Shown here piece after piece: positions 1-10,717 of a DNA stretch of 64,000 bases. A program made the position numbers and the translations under genes. Source of the stretch: an uncultured Clostridia bacterium (GTDB lineage: Bacteria; Bacillota; Clostridia; Christensenellales; CAG-138); assembly GCA_947168565.1 (NCBI GenBank), contig CAMVMM010000011.1, positions 1 through 64,000 on the forward strand. The letters run 5' to 3'. The notes below the pieces were generated by a model. The model was not told where the DNA came from. It saw only the letters and a list, made by a program, of their open reading frames with translations, and did not search any database. The number at the start of each line of letters is the position of its first letter. The first letter of the stretch is position 1.

Positions 1-1
1 T

Positions 2-46
2 CACCCCACTTGTTAGTATTATACCACATGTCTAACAAATGGGGTG
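2..46. promoter_or_regulatory. Palindrome overlapping a leftward promoter
   Basis: Arms 2-16 and 32-46 form a 15-bp inverted repeat with one mismatch (CACCCCACTTGTTAG and its complement). Read leftward, the loop holds an extended -10 box (TGG-TATAAT, minus strand, 18-26). There is no clear -35. The symmetric arms span the -35 and +1 positions, which suggests an operator for a gene beyond the left edge; the regulator is unknown. Confidence 0.4.
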
Positions 47-70
47 CAGTTCACAGCCGCCGGGTCCTTT

Positions 71-190
71 TTCGCGCAGGCTTGCGCATGCTCGGGCGTA
101 TCCGCGCAGGCTTGCACCGGCTCGGGCTTATCCGGGCAGGCTTGCGCCGGCTCGGTCGGTTCCGCGCAGGCTTGCAAAGGCTTGAGCAGG
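71..190. repeat. Four tandem 30-bp repeats upstream of rpoB
   Basis: Units at 71-100, 101-130, 131-160 and 161-190 share the core CGCGCAGGCTTGC. The period is a multiple of three, so both strands stay open across it. The minus strand (19-282) would read as a decapeptide repeat containing QACA. No ribosome binding site or homology supports translation, so I treat this as repeat DNA. The rest of 1-275 shows no recognisable gene, and rplL is not present here. Confidence 0.7.
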
Positions 191-225
191 GCCGTTTCAT
201 AAGCCTTTTTTGCACGGGGCGGCCG

Positions 226-241
226 AAAAGGGGCCCCTTTT
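226..241. terminator. Perfect 16-bp palindrome, possible bidirectional terminator
   Basis: A-tract, four G, four C and a T-tract make a self-complementary 16-mer with A/T-rich flanks on both sides. It could end transcription in either direction just before the rpoB promoter. Confidence 0.4.
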
Positions 242-275
242 AAAAATATATTTAAAAAACAGGGTTTTTCCCCTC

Positions 276-331
276 TTGACATTTACGTGAACAACGTTTA
301 TCATACTACAATGTATTATTATGGGTATAAT
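276..331 (+). promoter_or_regulatory. rpoBC promoter(s)
   Basis: TTGACA (276-281), 17-bp spacer, TATCAT (299-304). A second -10 box TATAAT lies at 326-331. The leader to the rpoB start is about 170 nt. rpoBC thus appears to have its own promoter instead of depending on an adjacent rplJL operon. Confidence 0.75.
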
Positions 332-484
332 GCGAAATTTTCCGCTTTTTACCCAAAAGACCGTGTCCTGACGAGCTTTTATCAAGCTTTTTCAAGGAAA
401 TTTGAGCCCTTGCCACAGCGGGGAGGGCGCAAAACGGGAATACCTATCAATTTTTCCGCGTTACCGCGGGGTTAGGGGTGAAAA

Positions 485-3400
485 ATGCTGCATGCATCAA
501 CGACGGGGAAGCAAACACGCTGGAGCTTTTCCAAGATCAACGAGATCCTCGATATGCCCGATCTTATCGAGGTGCAGAAGGATTCCTACCGCCAGTTCAT
601 CGAGCACGGCTTCGGGGAGGCCCTTGCGGACATATCTCCCATAAAGGATTTTTCCGAGCGGCTCGTGCTTGAATTCAGCGGCTACAAGATCGACAAGGAG
701 CATCCCAAGTACAGCGTTGCCGAGTGCAAGGAGAGGGACGTAAACTATTCCGCTCCGCTCAAGGTGACCGTCAGGCTCATCAATATGCAGTCGGGCGAGG
801 TGAAGCAGCAGGAGGTGTTCATGGGCGATTTCCCGCTCATGACCGAGCAGGGCACCTTCATCATAAACGGCGCGGAGCGCGTTATCGTGAGCCAGCTCGT
901 TCGTTCACCAGGCGCCTATTATACCGACACCGTGGACAAGGTGGGCAGGCATCTTTTCTCCTCCCAGGTCATCCCGAACAGGGGCGCGTGGCTTGAATAC
1001 GAAACCGACAGCAACGAGATCCTCTATGCCAAGGTGGACCGCCAGCGCAAGATCCCCATCTCCGTGCTTATGCGCGCCATAGGCTATGGCGACAACGAGC
1101 GCATCCTTGAAACGCTCGGCGAGGAGGAGCGCCTTCTTGCCACCCTTGAGAAGGACACCACCAATAAGGACGAAAGGGGCGGCACCACCTCCGGCGACGA
1201 AGCCACCGTGAACGCCCTTATCGAGATATATAAGCGCGCCCGTCCCGGCGAGCCCCCCACCGAGGAGAGCGCAAGGAACCTTTTCAATTCCTTCTTCTTC
1301 GACCGCCGCTACGACCTTGCCCGCGTGGGCCGCTATAAGTTCAACTATAAGCTCGGCATCGCAGGCAGGCTCATCGGCAGGATCGCCGCGGAAAACGTCG
1401 CAAACCCCCTCACGGGCGAGCTGCTTGCCGAGGAGGGCGAGGCGATAACCCCCGAAATGGCGGAGGCGATCGCCGATTCCGGCGTCGAGGGCGTTTACGT
1501 CAAGGCGGGCGATAAGCGCATACGCATCGTGGGCAACCGCTTTGTGGACGCGGCGAAGTATCTGGATTTCGACCCCGCCGAGGTGGGCATAAACGAGCGC
1601 GTTTACTACCCCATGCTCATGGAGTTCATCGCTCAGCGCGAAAGCGACAATATGAGCGACGAGGACTTCAAGGATTTCCTTCGCATGAATATCCTTGAGC
1701 TCATCCCCAAGCATATTATCCCCGCCGATATAGTCGCCTCCATAAGCTACCTCATGGGGCTTCCCTACGGCATTGGAAGCTGCGATGATATCGACCATCT
1801 CGGCAACCGCCGCATCCGCTCCGTGGGCGAGCTTTTGCAGAATCAGATCCGCGTGGGCCTTGCAAGGCTTGAAAGGGTCGTGCGCGAGCGCATGAGCATT
1901 CAGGATGTGGATATAGCCACACCCTCAAACCTTATCAATATCCGCCCCGTGACCGCCGCCATCAAGGAGTTTTTCGGCTCCTCCCAGCTCTCGCAGTTCA
2001 TGGATCAGACCAATCCCCTTGCGGAGCTCACCCATAAGCGCAGGCTCTCCGCGCTCGGCCCCGGCGGTCTGAACCGTGACCGCGCCACCTTCGAGGTGCG
2101 CGACGTTCACTATTCCCATTACGGCAGAATGTGCCCGATAGAGACCCCCGAGGGTCCGAACATCGGCCTTATAAACTCCCTTGCCACCTACGCGAGGATA
2201 AACGAATACGGCTTTATCGAGGCTCCGTACAGGAAGGTCGACAAGGAGAATCACCGCATCCTCAAGGAGATAGTTTACCTCACCGCCACCGAGGAAAACA
2301 ATCTCATCATCGCCCAGGCAAACGAAGAAACCGTGACCGATGAAAACGGCAGCGTGTGGTTTGCCAAGGAGCGCGTTGTTGCAAGGCAGCTCGATCAGAT
2401 CATCGAGGTGCGCGCCACCGATATCGACTATATGGACGTGTCCGCAAAGCAGCTCGTTTCCGTTGCAACGGCCATGATCCCCTTCCTTGAAAACGACGAC
2501 GCGAACCGCGCCCTGATGGGCTCGAACATGCAGCGTCAGGCGGTGCCCCTTCTTGTGACCGAGGCGCCCGTGGTCGGCACCGGCATGGAATACAAGGCGG
2601 CGCACGACAGCGGCGTGCTCGTGCTTGCCGAGGAGGACGGCATTGTGCGCTCCGTTGCGGCAAACAAGGTCGTGATCGAGAGCGACGCCACCCACGAGAT
2701 GCGCGAATACCGCCTCATCAAGTTCAAGCGCTCCAATCAGGGCACCTGCATAAATCAGCGCCCCGTGGTATCCGTCGGCCAGCACGTGAAAGCGCGCCAG
2801 ATGATAGCGGACGGCGCCTCCACCAAGGACGGCGAGATAGCGCTCGGCAAGAATATCCTCATAGGCTTCATGACCTGGGAGGGCTACAACTACGAGGACG
2901 CCGTTCTCATCAGCGAGCAGCTCGTTCGGGACGACGTTTACACCTCCCTGCATATCGAGGAGCACGAAACCGAGGCGAGGGACACCAAGCTCGGCGAGGA
3001 GGAGATCACAAGGGATATCCCCAACGTCGGCGAGGACGCGCTCAAGGATCTTGACGAGCGCGGTATAATCCGCATCGGCGCTGAGGTGCATTCCGGCGAT
3101 ATCCTCGTCGGCAAGGTCACCCCCAAGGGCGAGACCGATCCCACTCCCGAGGAGCGCCTGCTTCGCGCCATCTTCGGTGAAAAGGCGCGCGAGGTGCGCG
3201 ATACCTCCCTCAAGGTGCCCCACGGCGAGGGCGGCGTGGTGGTGGACGTTAAGGTGTTCACCCGCGAAAACCGCGATGAGCTTTCCCCCGGCGTGCATGA
3301 GCTTGTGCGCGTTTACATAGCCCAAAAGCGCAAGATCTCCGTTGGCGACAAGATGGCGGGCCGCCACGGCAACAAGGGCGTTATTTCAAGAATACTCCCC

Positions 3401-4369
3401 GAGGAGGATATGCCCTTCCTTCCGGACGGCACGCCGCTTCAGATCGTGCTGAATCCCCTGGGCGTTCCCTCCCGTATGAATATCGGCCAGGTGCTTGAGC
3501 TGCACCTCGGCAAGGCCGCGAAGGGGCTTGGCATAAGCGTTGCCACCCCGGTTCTGGACGGCGCGGGCGAGGAGGATATTAAAATGCTTCTTGCCATGGC
3601 AAATAAAGACAATAAAGAGATGCAGGATCTTATGAAGCTCACCGCGGGCGACGTGCTCAAGCTCATCGAGCAGGCCGAAACCGATGCGGAGCTCTCCGAA
3701 AAGCTTCACAACGCCTGCAAAAATGAGGACGGCAAAACCGTTATCTACGACGGCAGGAGCGGCGAGCCCTTTGAAAACCGAATCTCCGTCGGCTATATGT
3801 ATTATCTCAAGCTCCATCACCTTGTGGACGATAAGATCCACGCAAGGAGCATCGGCCCCTACTCGCTCGTTACCCAGCAGCCCCTCGGCGGCAAGGCGCA
3901 GTTCGGCGGTCAGCGCTTCGGCGAGATGGAGGTTTGGGCGCTTGAGGCGTACGGCGCGGCAAACACCCTTCAGGAGATACTCACCGTTAAGAGCGACGAC
4001 GTCGTGGGCCGCGTTAAGACCTACGAGGCAATAGTGAACGGCGAGGACGTGCCGGAGCCCGGCGTGCCGGAAAGCTTCAAGGTGCTTATCAAGGAGCTTC
4101 AGTCCCTCTGCCTGGACATCAAGGTGCTGAGCGAAAACCACGAGGAGATCCGGATCGGCGAGATCGCCGACGATTTCGACGACGAGGGCGTGTTCGAGGG
4201 CGCCATCAACGATATAGTCGACGGCGATTCCAGGCGCAGAACGGACGACAGCAGCGAGTATGACGACGGCTACGGCGATGGCGACGATGCCTTCGAGGAG
4301 GAAGAGCTCGACGAATTCTACGGCTTCACCGTTGGCGATGAAGACGACGACAACAGCTACGACGAATAA
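485..4369 (+). CDS. rpoB: DNA-directed RNA polymerase subunit beta
   Basis: Beta subunit of core RNA polymerase, 1294 residues, forming the RNA/DNA channel together with beta-prime. The rifampicin-binding segment is near residues 497-530 ([15 protein letters not shown] followed by [14 protein letters not shown]). The Asp, His and Ser positions that mutate in resistant strains carry the sensitive-type residues. Later conserved blocks such as GRHGNKGV and [17 protein letters not shown] are present. The C-terminus is a long acidic tail rich in Asp and Glu, as in several Clostridia. The ATG at 485 follows AGGGGTG. rpoC begins 20 nt downstream, so the two genes are co-transcribed. Identification is secure. 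Confidence 0.99.
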   Translation: MLHASTTGKQTRWSFSKINEILDMPDLIEVQKDSYRQFIEHGFGEALADISPIKDFSERLVLEFSGYKIDKEHPKYSVAECKERDVNYSAPLKVTVRLINMQSGEVKQQEVFMGDFPLMTEQGTFIINGAERVIVSQLVRSPGAYYTDTVDKVGRHLFSSQVIPNRGAWLEYETDSNEILYAKVDRQRKIPISVLMRAIGYGDNERILETLGEEERLLATLEKDTTNKDERGGTTSGDEATVNALIEIYKRARPGEPPTEESARNLFNSFFFDRRYDLARVGRYKFNYKLGIAGRLIGRIAAENVANPLTGELLAEEGEAITPEMAEAIADSGVEGVYVKAGDKRIRIVGNRFVDAAKYLDFDPAEVGINERVYYPMLMEFIAQRESDNMSDEDFKDFLRMNILELIPKHIIPADIVASISYLMGLPYGIGSCDDIDHLGNRRIRSVGELLQNQIRVGLARLERVVRERMSIQDVDIATPSNLINIRPVTAAIKEFFGSSQLSQFMDQTNPLAELTHKRRLSALGPGGLNRDRATFEVRDVHYSHYGRMCPIETPEGPNIGLINSLATYARINEYGFIEAPYRKVDKENHRILKEIVYLTATEENNLIIAQANEETVTDENGSVWFAKERVVARQLDQIIEVRATDIDYMDVSAKQLVSVATAMIPFLENDDANRALMGSNMQRQAVPLLVTEAPVVGTGMEYKAAHDSGVLVLAEEDGIVRSVAANKVVIESDATHEMREYRLIKFKRSNQGTCINQRPVVSVGQHVKARQMIADGASTKDGEIALGKNILIGFMTWEGYNYEDAVLISEQLVRDDVYTSLHIEEHETEARDTKLGEEEITRDIPNVGEDALKDLDERGIIRIGAEVHSGDILVGKVTPKGETDPTPEERLLRAIFGEKAREVRDTSLKVPHGEGGVVVDVKVFTRENRDELSPGVHELVRVYIAQKRKISVGDKMAGRHGNKGVISRILPEEDMPFLPDGTPLQIVLNPLGVPSRMNIGQVLELHLGKAAKGLGISVATPVLDGAGEEDIKMLLAMANKDNKEMQDLMKLTAGDVLKLIEQAETDAELSEKLHNACKNEDGKTVIYDGRSGEPFENRISVGYMYYLKLHHLVDDKIHARSIGPYSLVTQQPLGGKAQFGGQRFGEMEVWALEAYGAANTLQEILTVKSDDVVGRVKTYEAIVNGEDVPEPGVPESFKVLIKELQSLCLDIKVLSENHEEIRIGEIADDFDDEGVFEGAINDIVDGDSRRRTDDSSEYDDGYGDGDDAFEEEELDEFYGFTVGDEDDDNSYDE

Positions 4370-4389
4370 CGCCGGAAGGGAGAATCCTT

Positions 4390-7300
4390 ATGTTTGATCT
4401 TGCAAATTTCGATGCTATCCAGATCGGACTCGCATCCCCCGAGAAGATCCGCGAATGGTCCAAGGGCGAGGTTAAAAAGCCCGAAACCATCAATTACCGC
4501 ACCCTCAAGCCCGAGCGCGACGGCCTTTTCTGCGAGCGCATTTTCGGACCCACCAAGGACTGGGAATGCCACTGCGGCAGGTATAAGCGCGTGAAGCACA
4601 AGGGGCAGATCTGCGAAAAATGCGGCGTTGAGATAACCAAGGCCAAGGTGCGCCGCGAGCGCATGGGCCATATCGAGCTTGCCGCCCCCGTGTCCCATAT
4701 CTGGCATTTCAAGGGCATTCCCTGCCGCATGAAGATGCTGCTGGATATGAGCCCCAGAAACCTTGAAAGGGTGCTGTACTTCGTTTCCTTCGTGGTCACC
4801 GATCCCGGCAACACCACGCTGCAGTACAAGCAGCTTCTTTCGGATTATGAATACAGCGAGGCAATAAAGGAATTCGGCCCCAAGAGCTTCAAGGCGGGCA
4901 TGGGCGCGGAGGCTATAAGAGAGCTTCTGATGCAGATAGACCTTGAAAAAACCGCGGAGGAGCTTCGGGAGGAGATCGCCTCCTCCAGCGGCCAGAAGCG
5001 CTCAAACGCAATAAAGCGCCTGGAGGTCATAGAATCCTTCATCAAGAGCGGCAACCGCCCCGAGTGGATCATCCTTGAAGCGCTGCCGGTCATCCCGCCG
5101 GATATCCGCCCCATGGTGCAGCTCGACGGCGGCAGGTTCGCCACCAGCGACCTGAACGACCTCTACCGCAGGGTAATAAACCGCAACAACCGCCTCAAGA
5201 GGCTGCTTGAGCTCAATGCGCCCGATATAATCGTGCGCAACGAAAAGCGCATGCTTCAGGAAGCGGTGGACGCGCTTATAGACAACGGCAGGCGCGGCAG
5301 GCCCGTTACCGGCCCCGGCAACCGCGCCCTCAAATCCCTTTCCGATATGCTTCGCGGCAAGCAGGGCCGCTTCCGCCAGAATCTTCTGGGCAAGCGCGTG
5401 GACTATTCCGGCCGTTCGGTCATCGTGGTCGGCCCCGAGCTCAAGATGTATCAGTGCGGTCTTCCCAAGGAGATGGCGCTGGAGCTGTTCAAGCCCTTCG
5501 TGATGAAGGAGCTGCATAAGCGCAGCGAGGCCATAAATATCAAGGCGGCAAAGCGCATGGTGGAGCGCGTGGATTCCCGCGTGTGGGACGTTCTTGAGGA
5601 CGTTATACGCGATCATCCCGTGCTTTTGAACCGCGCGCCCACGCTGCACAGGCTGGGCATCCAGGCGTTTGAGCCGGTGCTCGTTGAGGGCAGGGCGATA
5701 AAGCTTCACCCGCTCGTGTGTACCGCGTATAATGCGGACTTTGACGGCGACCAGATGGCGGTTCACGTGCCGCTTTCCGTTGAGGCGCAGGCGGAGGCCC
5801 GCTTCCTGATGCTGGCCGCAAACAATATCCTCAAGCCGCAGGACGGCAAGCCCGTTATCAGCCCCTCGCAGGATATGGTCATGGGCTGCTACTACCTCAC
5901 CATGCGCAGCGATGAGCTCTATGAGCCGGAGGTCTGCACCACCATCCGCGCAATACTGAAAAACGGCGATTTCCTCAGCTCCATCGACCCCAAGGAGCTG
6001 AAGGATATGATCCACCGCATCTATGCGCTGAGGGATCGTGACGCGATCGAAAGGTTCGTTTCCATGGCGAAGGCGGAGGCAGGCAGCTTCGACGAGGAGG
6101 CGCTCAGGCGCTATCTGGACGACTCCCGCCTCGTGCGCATCTTCAACGGCGAGGGCAAGGCGTTTTCAAGCGAGGATGAGGCGATGATGGCGTATCAGAC
6201 CGGCGAGCTTTCGCTCCACGCGCTGTGCAAGATCCGCCTTGAGCGCGAGTTTGAAGGCAAAAAGGCGCGCAAAATAGTCAGCACCTCCATCGGCAGGCTT
6301 ATCTTCAACCACGGCATACCGCAGGATCTGGGCTATGTGAAGCGCGAATGCCTGGACGATATGTTCACCCTTGAGGTTGATAAGCTCGTTGTGAAGGGCG
6401 ATCTTTCAAATATCATCGACCATTGCTACAGAAAGCACGGCCCCACCAAAACAAGCGAGGTGGCGGACAGCATCAAGGCGATGGGCTACAAATACTCCAC
6501 TCGCGGCGGCGTGACCGTAGGCTTCCAGGATATCACCGTGCCGGATGAAAAGCGCGACTATCTTGCCGCGGCGGACGCCAAGGTCGGCGAGATCGACAAC
6601 CTCTACCGCATGGGCCTTCTCTCCCGCGAGGGCAGAAGAAAGAGCGTTATCGAGGTTTGGAAGGATACCGAGGCCGCCGTTACGGGCGCCCTCATGAAGC
6701 GCCTCAGCCCCATCAACCCCATCTTCATGATGGCCACCTCCGGTGCGCGCGGCTCCACCAACCAGATCCGTCAGCTCGCCGGTATGCGCGGCCTGATGGC
6801 GGACCCCAGCGGCCAGATCATCGAGGTGCCCATCCGCGCCAATTTCCGCGAGGGCCTTTCGGTGCTTGAATTCTTCATCAGCTCCCACGGCGCAAGAAAG
6901 GGTCTTGCCGATACCGCGCTTCGTACCGCGGACTCCGGCTACCTCACCAGGCGTCTTGTGGACGTTTCACACAACGTCATCATCCGCGAGGAGGACTGCT
7001 TCGCCGAGCGCGATATGGCGGTGGACGGCATGATGATCGAGGCGATCGTCGACGGCGAGCGCGTGCTGGAGCCCCTTGGGGACCGCATCCTCGGCAGATA
7101 CACCGCGGAGGACGTTTACGATCCCGCCACGGGCGATCTGATAGTTGCCGAAAATCAGATGATCACCTACGATATCTGCGACCGCATCGTTGCCTCCGGC
7201 ATCACCGGCGTGCGCTGCCGCACGGTGTTCACCTGCCGCAGCGAGCACGGCGTATGCGCCAAGTGCTATGGCAGAAACTGCGCCACGGGGCAGGAGGTCA

Positions 7301-8151
7301 CCATCGGCGAGGCCGTGGGCATCATCGCGGCTCAGGCCATCGGCGAGCCCGGCACGCAGCTCACCATGCGTACCTTCCATACCGGCGGCGTTGCCTCGGC
7401 GGACGATATCACCCAGGGTCTTCCCCGCGTGGAGGAGATCTTCGAGGCGCGCAAGCCCAAGGGCCTTGCCGTTATCACCGAGGTCACAGGCGAGGTAAAG
7501 ATAGAAACCGACGGCAAAAAGACCGAGGCAGTTATCACCGGTGCGGACGGCGAAAGCGATAAGTACCTGCTGCCCTTCGGCTCCAAGATAAGGGTCAAGG
7601 ACGGCGACCACGTGGAGTCCGGCGATACCCTCACCGAGGGCTCCGTGAATCCGCACGATATCCTCAAAATAAAGGGCATAAAGGGCGTGCAGGAATATAT
7701 GCTGCGCGAGGTGCAGGCGGTTTACCGCAGCCAGGGCGTTGCAATATCCGATAAGCATATAGAGGTCATCATCCGCCAGATGCTCCGCAAGATCCGCGTT
7801 GAGGATTCCGGCGATTCCGATATGCTGCCCGGCGAGCTTGTGGATATCTTCAAGTTCGATCAGGCAAACGAGGAGATCATCGCTCGCGGCGGCGAGCCCG
7901 CAAGCGCAAAGCGCATCCTGCTGGGCATCACCAAGGCCTCCCTTGCCACGGATTCCTTCCTCTCCGCCGCCAGCTTCCAGGAAACCACCAGGGTGCTCAC
8001 CGAGGCGGCGATCAAGGGCAAGATCGATCCCCTTGTGGGCCTCAAGGAAAACGTTATCATCGGCAAGCTCATTCCCGCGGGCATAGGCATGAAGCGCTAT
8101 CGCAACGTGGAGGTCGAGGCGCTGAACGAGAGCGCCGCCTCCGAGGACTGA
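4390..8151 (+). CDS. rpoC: DNA-directed RNA polymerase subunit beta-prime
   Basis: Catalytic beta-prime subunit, 1253 residues. The N-terminal zinc site has Cys60, Cys62, Cys75 and Cys78. The active-site motif [12 protein letters not shown] begins near residue 448, with three Asp residues that bind the catalytic magnesium. A second zinc cluster ([13 protein letters not shown]) lies near residues 943-960. The trigger-loop/bridge region ([13 protein letters not shown]) follows. The start has a GGAAGGGAG ribosome site. It is the last gene of the rpoBC unit and is followed by a strong hairpin. Confidence 0.99.
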   Translation: MFDLANFDAIQIGLASPEKIREWSKGEVKKPETINYRTLKPERDGLFCERIFGPTKDWECHCGRYKRVKHKGQICEKCGVEITKAKVRRERMGHIELAAPVSHIWHFKGIPCRMKMLLDMSPRNLERVLYFVSFVVTDPGNTTLQYKQLLSDYEYSEAIKEFGPKSFKAGMGAEAIRELLMQIDLEKTAEELREEIASSSGQKRSNAIKRLEVIESFIKSGNRPEWIILEALPVIPPDIRPMVQLDGGRFATSDLNDLYRRVINRNNRLKRLLELNAPDIIVRNEKRMLQEAVDALIDNGRRGRPVTGPGNRALKSLSDMLRGKQGRFRQNLLGKRVDYSGRSVIVVGPELKMYQCGLPKEMALELFKPFVMKELHKRSEAINIKAAKRMVERVDSRVWDVLEDVIRDHPVLLNRAPTLHRLGIQAFEPVLVEGRAIKLHPLVCTAYNADFDGDQMAVHVPLSVEAQAEARFLMLAANNILKPQDGKPVISPSQDMVMGCYYLTMRSDELYEPEVCTTIRAILKNGDFLSSIDPKELKDMIHRIYALRDRDAIERFVSMAKAEAGSFDEEALRRYLDDSRLVRIFNGEGKAFSSEDEAMMAYQTGELSLHALCKIRLEREFEGKKARKIVSTSIGRLIFNHGIPQDLGYVKRECLDDMFTLEVDKLVVKGDLSNIIDHCYRKHGPTKTSEVADSIKAMGYKYSTRGGVTVGFQDITVPDEKRDYLAAADAKVGEIDNLYRMGLLSREGRRKSVIEVWKDTEAAVTGALMKRLSPINPIFMMATSGARGSTNQIRQLAGMRGLMADPSGQIIEVPIRANFREGLSVLEFFISSHGARKGLADTALRTADSGYLTRRLVDVSHNVIIREEDCFAERDMAVDGMMIEAIVDGERVLEPLGDRILGRYTAEDVYDPATGDLIVAENQMITYDICDRIVASGITGVRCRTVFTCRSEHGVCAKCYGRNCATGQEVTIGEAVGIIAAQAIGEPGTQLTMRTFHTGGVASADDITQGLPRVEEIFEARKPKGLAVITEVTGEVKIETDGKKTEAVITGADGESDKYLLPFGSKIRVKDGDHVESGDTLTEGSVNPHDILKIKGIKGVQEYMLREVQAVYRSQGVAISDKHIEVIIRQMLRKIRVEDSGDSDMLPGELVDIFKFDQANEEIIARGGEPASAKRILLGITKASLATDSFLSAASFQETTRVLTEAAIKGKIDPLVGLKENVIIGKLIPAGIGMKRYRNVEVEALNESAASED

Positions 8152-8180
8152 GCCTTGAGCACACCATCCGTAATGAACGC

Positions 8181-8217
8181 GCCGCTCCGCATTCCGATGC
8201 GGGGCGGCCGCTTTTTT
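8181..8217 (+). terminator. rpoBC terminator
   Basis: A 12-bp stem (GCCGCTCCGCAT with ATGCGGGGCGGC, one G-T pair) with a 4-nt loop, followed by a T6 run at 8212-8217. Confidence 0.9.
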
Positions 8218-8327
8218 GGCAGAGGCGGCAGGGCTTTTCGCAATCATAATAAAGCTTTAACAAACAAAAATAATAAACAAATCTAATATATATGACAAAA
8301 ATATATTACAAAAAACAAATAAGCATA

Positions 8328-8356
8328 TTGACGGATGCAGGAAATGCTGATAAAAT
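8328..8356 (+). promoter_or_regulatory. Promoter of the 38-residue gene
   Basis: TTGACG (8328-8333), 17-bp spacer, TAAAAT (8351-8356), in a very A/T-rich stretch after the rpoC terminator. Confidence 0.75.
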
Positions 8357-8392
8357 GTAAAAGGCAGTGCGCGGCGGAAGGATAAAAACCCC

Positions 8393-8509
8393 GTGCGCTA
8401 CGATGAGGTTCGTGACGCGGATTATATCGGCTCCGCTTCGGTTCTCGGAAGCTGCAAGGCGCTCTATGAACGGATGACGGAGCGCTTCGGGCAGGAAAAT
8501 TTCGATTAA
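8393..8509 (+). CDS. Small hypothetical protein, 38 residues
   Basis: A GTG-started reading frame encoding MRYDEVRDADYIGSASVL and a further 20 residues ending in RFGQENFD. The product is charged, has one Cys, and has neither a signal peptide nor a membrane segment. I do not recognise a family. Support for a real gene is contextual: its own consensus promoter 37 nt upstream, a GGAAGG ribosome site 10-15 nt before the GTG, and a hairpin terminator directly after the stop. It could instead be the tail of a decayed larger gene, because the promoter-start distance is short and no longer upstream frame exists. Confidence 0.5.
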   Translation: MRYDEVRDADYIGSASVLGSCKALYERMTERFGQENFD

Positions 8510-8517
8510 ACGCACTC

Positions 8518-8556
8518 AAAGCCCGCGGCAAGCGGAAAAATGCCGGGGCTTTTTTC
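8518..8556 (+). terminator. Terminator after the 38-residue gene
   Basis: AAAGCCCGCGGCA pairs with TGCCGGGGCTTT (one gap) around a short A-rich loop, followed by a T6 run. Confidence 0.8.
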
Positions 8557-8565
8557 ATGTTTTGC

Positions 8566-8594
8566 TTGACGGCTTCGCAAAAACAATGTAAAAT
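8566..8594 (+). promoter_or_regulatory. Promoter for the Cys-rich membrane protein
   Basis: TTGACG (8566-8571), 17-bp spacer, TAAAAT (8589-8594). Confidence 0.8.
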
Positions 8595-8642
8595 GTATTC
8601 GTGCCAAAAGGCAATATCGAATTTCGGAAGGATGCCGCACCA

Positions 8643-9491
8643 ATGGAAAAAAATATGGATAATAAGTCATGCAGGCTGTACGGCACGCCCCACTGCGCGC
8701 TTTTGAATCAAAAAAGCTGCGAGAGCTGCCGCATCTCCGGGCTTTCACCGCAGGAGCAGCTCATGGCGGCGGAGGATATTTATTATATGGCGGAGGCGCT
8801 GCCGCAGGATGGGCTTGAGAGCATCATCTCCTCCGGGCACTGCGCCCTTTGCCGCAAAAAGGGCAGGGAAGGCGAGGAAGCGAACGCGGCCTCCATGTTT
8901 GCCCAGATGGATATGGGGCATCTGCACCCCGTGGCGAAGATAGGCGATAAGCTTTCCGGCGGCTATGACCGCGGCACGGCGATGACCATACCCGTGCAGC
9001 TCCCCGTTTGCGAAAGCTGCCGCAAAAAGATAGGCGTTAAATCCATTCTGCCGCTCGCCCTCGGCTGCCTGATTGCGCTGATAGGGCTGCTTGTGTCGTC
9101 CCTTGAGCCAATGCGCTCCGCGCTTGCAAGCCGCGCAAGGATACTGCCCTTCATAGTGTTTCTAATCTTCGTTTTCATCGGCGTTATAGTGGAAAGCCTT
9201 GTGCGCCGCGCCCTCGGCGTTAAAAACGAGCGCACGATCAATACCCGCGTCAAGCGCATACCGGCGCTTGCCCCGCTTCTTGACAAGGGCTGGTTCGCAA
9301 TCGGCGAGCTGAACGACGGAATGCCCTTCGTTTTCACCAAAAAAAGGCTGGACAGCGGCATTTTGACCGGCGAAAACCAAAGGGAGCTGCTGGATGAGAT
9401 TCGCGCCATGGGCAAGGAGGGTATAGCCTTGCAGAGAACGGCGAAGGGCGAAGAGGAAAGAGAGAAAAGTGAAGTAAAGAGCGAAGCGTGA
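8643..9491 (+). CDS. Cysteine-pair membrane protein of unknown function
   Basis: 282 residues. The N-terminal half carries CxxC-type pairs (Cys26/29, Cys67/70, Cys123/126) plus Cys10 and Cys18, suggesting one or two zinc ribbons. Two hydrophobic segments follow at about 134-155 and 166-185, then a basic region and a charged Lys/Glu-rich tail. I chose the ATG at 8643 because GGAAGG lies just upstream; a GTG at 8601 in frame has no ribosome site. No family recognised. The last codons run into a locally duplicated sequence, so the C-terminus may be recently extended. It is a single-gene unit between rpoBC and the str operon. Confidence 0.75.
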   Translation: MEKNMDNKSCRLYGTPHCALLNQKSCESCRISGLSPQEQLMAAEDIYYMAEALPQDGLESIISSGHCALCRKKGREGEEANAASMFAQMDMGHLHPVAKIGDKLSGGYDRGTAMTIPVQLPVCESCRKKIGVKSILPLALGCLIALIGLLVSSLEPMRSALASRARILPFIVFLIFVFIGVIVESLVRRALGVKNERTINTRVKRIPALAPLLDKGWFAIGELNDGMPFVFTKKRLDSGILTGENQRELLDEIRAMGKEGIALQRTAKGEEEREKSEVKSEA

Positions 9492-9540
9492 AAAGCAACG
9501 CGAAAAGCGAAGCAAAGAGCGAAGCGTGAAAAGCAACGCG
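9476..9540. repeat. 27-bp direct repeat at the 3' end of the preceding gene
   Basis: The same 27-bp sequence, starting AAAGAGCGAAGCGTG, occurs at 9476-9502 and 9514-9540. The first copy spans the stop codon of the upstream gene. Confidence 0.8.
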
Positions 9541-9553
9541 CAGTGCGCGCAGC

Positions 9554-9600
9554 GGGGGAAATCGGCAAAAAACCAAAAAAAGTTTTTTGGGTTTTCCCCC
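9554..9600 (+). terminator. A/T-rich hairpin before the str promoter
   Basis: GGGGGAAA and CAAAAAAC pair with GTTTTTTG and TTTCCCCC across 9554-9600. It is probably the end of the upstream gene; the T-run is weak. Confidence 0.5.
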
Positions 9601-9608
9601 AAATATAC

Positions 9609-9637
9609 TTGACTTGAATTGAATAAGATGGTATTAT
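9609..9637 (+). promoter_or_regulatory. str operon promoter
   Basis: TTGACT (9609-9614), 17-bp spacer ending TGG, TATTAT (9632-9637). Confidence 0.85.
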
Positions 9638-9722
9638 ACGCATAGTGTGCTTTAAAATGACACACTATGTGTTTTTATGCGGAAAACACTCCTTCATATA
9701 GGGTTGCAAGGAGTTTTCTTTA
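9638..9722 (+). promoter_or_regulatory. rpsL leader with two hairpins
   Basis: Hairpin 1 pairs ACGCATAGTGTG (9638-9649) with CACACTATGTGT (9661-9672) and is followed by T residues. Hairpin 2 pairs GAAAAC-CTCCTT (from 9682) with AAGGAGTTTTC (9708-9718), with T residues after it. Both resemble terminators placed between the promoter and rpsL, so leader attenuation or ribosomal-protein feedback is possible. Hairpin 1 overlaps the predicted transcription start and could also be an operator. Confidence 0.5.
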
Positions 9723-9757
9723 TATAAAATACCAATATTTTTTAAGGAGAAACTTTC

Positions 9758-10132
9758 ATGCCCACTATCAATCAGCTGGTCAGAAAGAGCAGGGAAAAGG
9801 TCGAGTATAAATCCAATTCCCCCATTCTGAAGCAGTGCCCCCAGCGCCGCGGCGTCTGCACCGCAGTCCGCACGCTGACCCCCAAGAAGCCGAATTCCGC
9901 GCTTCGCAAGATCGCCCGTATCCGTTTGACCGACGGCCTTGAGGGTACGGCATACATCCCCGGCATCGGCCACAACCTTCAGGAGCACTCCGTCGTTCTC
10001 ATCAGGGGCGGCAGGGTGAAGGACCTCCCCGGTGTGCGCTACCATATCATCCGCGGCGCTCTGGACACCGCAGGCGTTGCAAAGCGTATGCAGGCCCGCA
10101 GCCGCTACGGCGCGAAGCGTCCCAAGAAGTAA
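9758..10132 (+). CDS. rpsL: 30S ribosomal protein S12
   Basis: S12, 124 residues, sits at the decoding centre of the 30S subunit. It shows [47 protein letters not shown] and a basic tail. The TPKKPNS Lys residues that mutate in streptomycin-resistant strains are wild type. GGAGAAA precedes the ATG. First gene of rpsL-rpsG-fusA-tuf. Confidence 0.99.
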   Translation: MPTINQLVRKSREKVEYKSNSPILKQCPQRRGVCTAVRTLTPKKPNSALRKIARIRLTDGLEGTAYIPGIGHNLQEHSVVLIRGGRVKDLPGVRYHIIRGALDTAGVAKRMQARSRYGAKRPKK

Positions 10133-10144
10133 GGAGGTAACCAA

Positions 10145-10615
10145 ATGCCCAGAAGAGGTTTTGTTCCCAAGAGGGAAGTGCTTGATGATCCTATCTACGG
10201 CGGCAAGCTCGTAACCAAGCTCATCAACCAGGTAATGCTCGACGGCAAGCGCGGCACCGCTCAGAAGGCGTGCTACGGCGCCTTCGATATCATCAAGGAA
10301 AAGACCGGCCGCGAGCCCCTCGAGGTTTTCCAGGAGGCCATGAACAATATCATGCCCGTGCTCGAGGTCAAGGCGCGCAGGGTCGGCGGCTCCACCTACC
10401 AGGTGCCCATCGAGATCCGCGCCGAGCGCCGTCAGACCCTCGGCCTGCGCTGGCTCGTGCTCTATGCCCGCAACAGGAATGAGCGCACCATGCAGGAGAG
10501 GCTCGCGGGCGAGATCCTCGACGCCTGCAATCAGCAGGGCTCCGCTTTCAAAAAGAAAGAGGACGTACACAAGATGGCAGAGGCCAACAAGGCGTTTGCC
10601 CACTTCAGGTTTTAA
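10145..10615 (+). CDS. rpsG: 30S ribosomal protein S7
   Basis: S7, 156 residues, nucleates assembly of the 30S head and contacts E-site tRNA. The start [11 protein letters not shown], the [21 protein letters not shown] region and the [18 protein letters not shown] helix are diagnostic. AAGGAGG precedes the ATG by a few bases and overlaps the end of the 12-nt gap from rpsL, showing close coupling. Confidence 0.99.
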   Translation: MPRRGFVPKREVLDDPIYGGKLVTKLINQVMLDGKRGTAQKACYGAFDIIKEKTGREPLEVFQEAMNNIMPVLEVKARRVGGSTYQVPIEIRAERRQTLGLRWLVLYARNRNERTMQERLAGEILDACNQQGSAFKKKEDVHKMAEANKAFAHFRF

Positions 10616-10717
10616 TTGAGGGCGAAAAAAAGGCCTTCATCAAAACCTGCGGCGGAGGGTTATTTTTCCGCCGAAAGCATACGATAATAAATACAGCGGA
10701 AAGGAGGATGGAACACC

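Noticed and set aside
905-8247. Several long minus-strand frames opposite rpoB and rpoC (for example 1925-3367 and 6967-8247)
   Set aside because: They are shadows of strongly biased housekeeping codons and have no protein-family signals.
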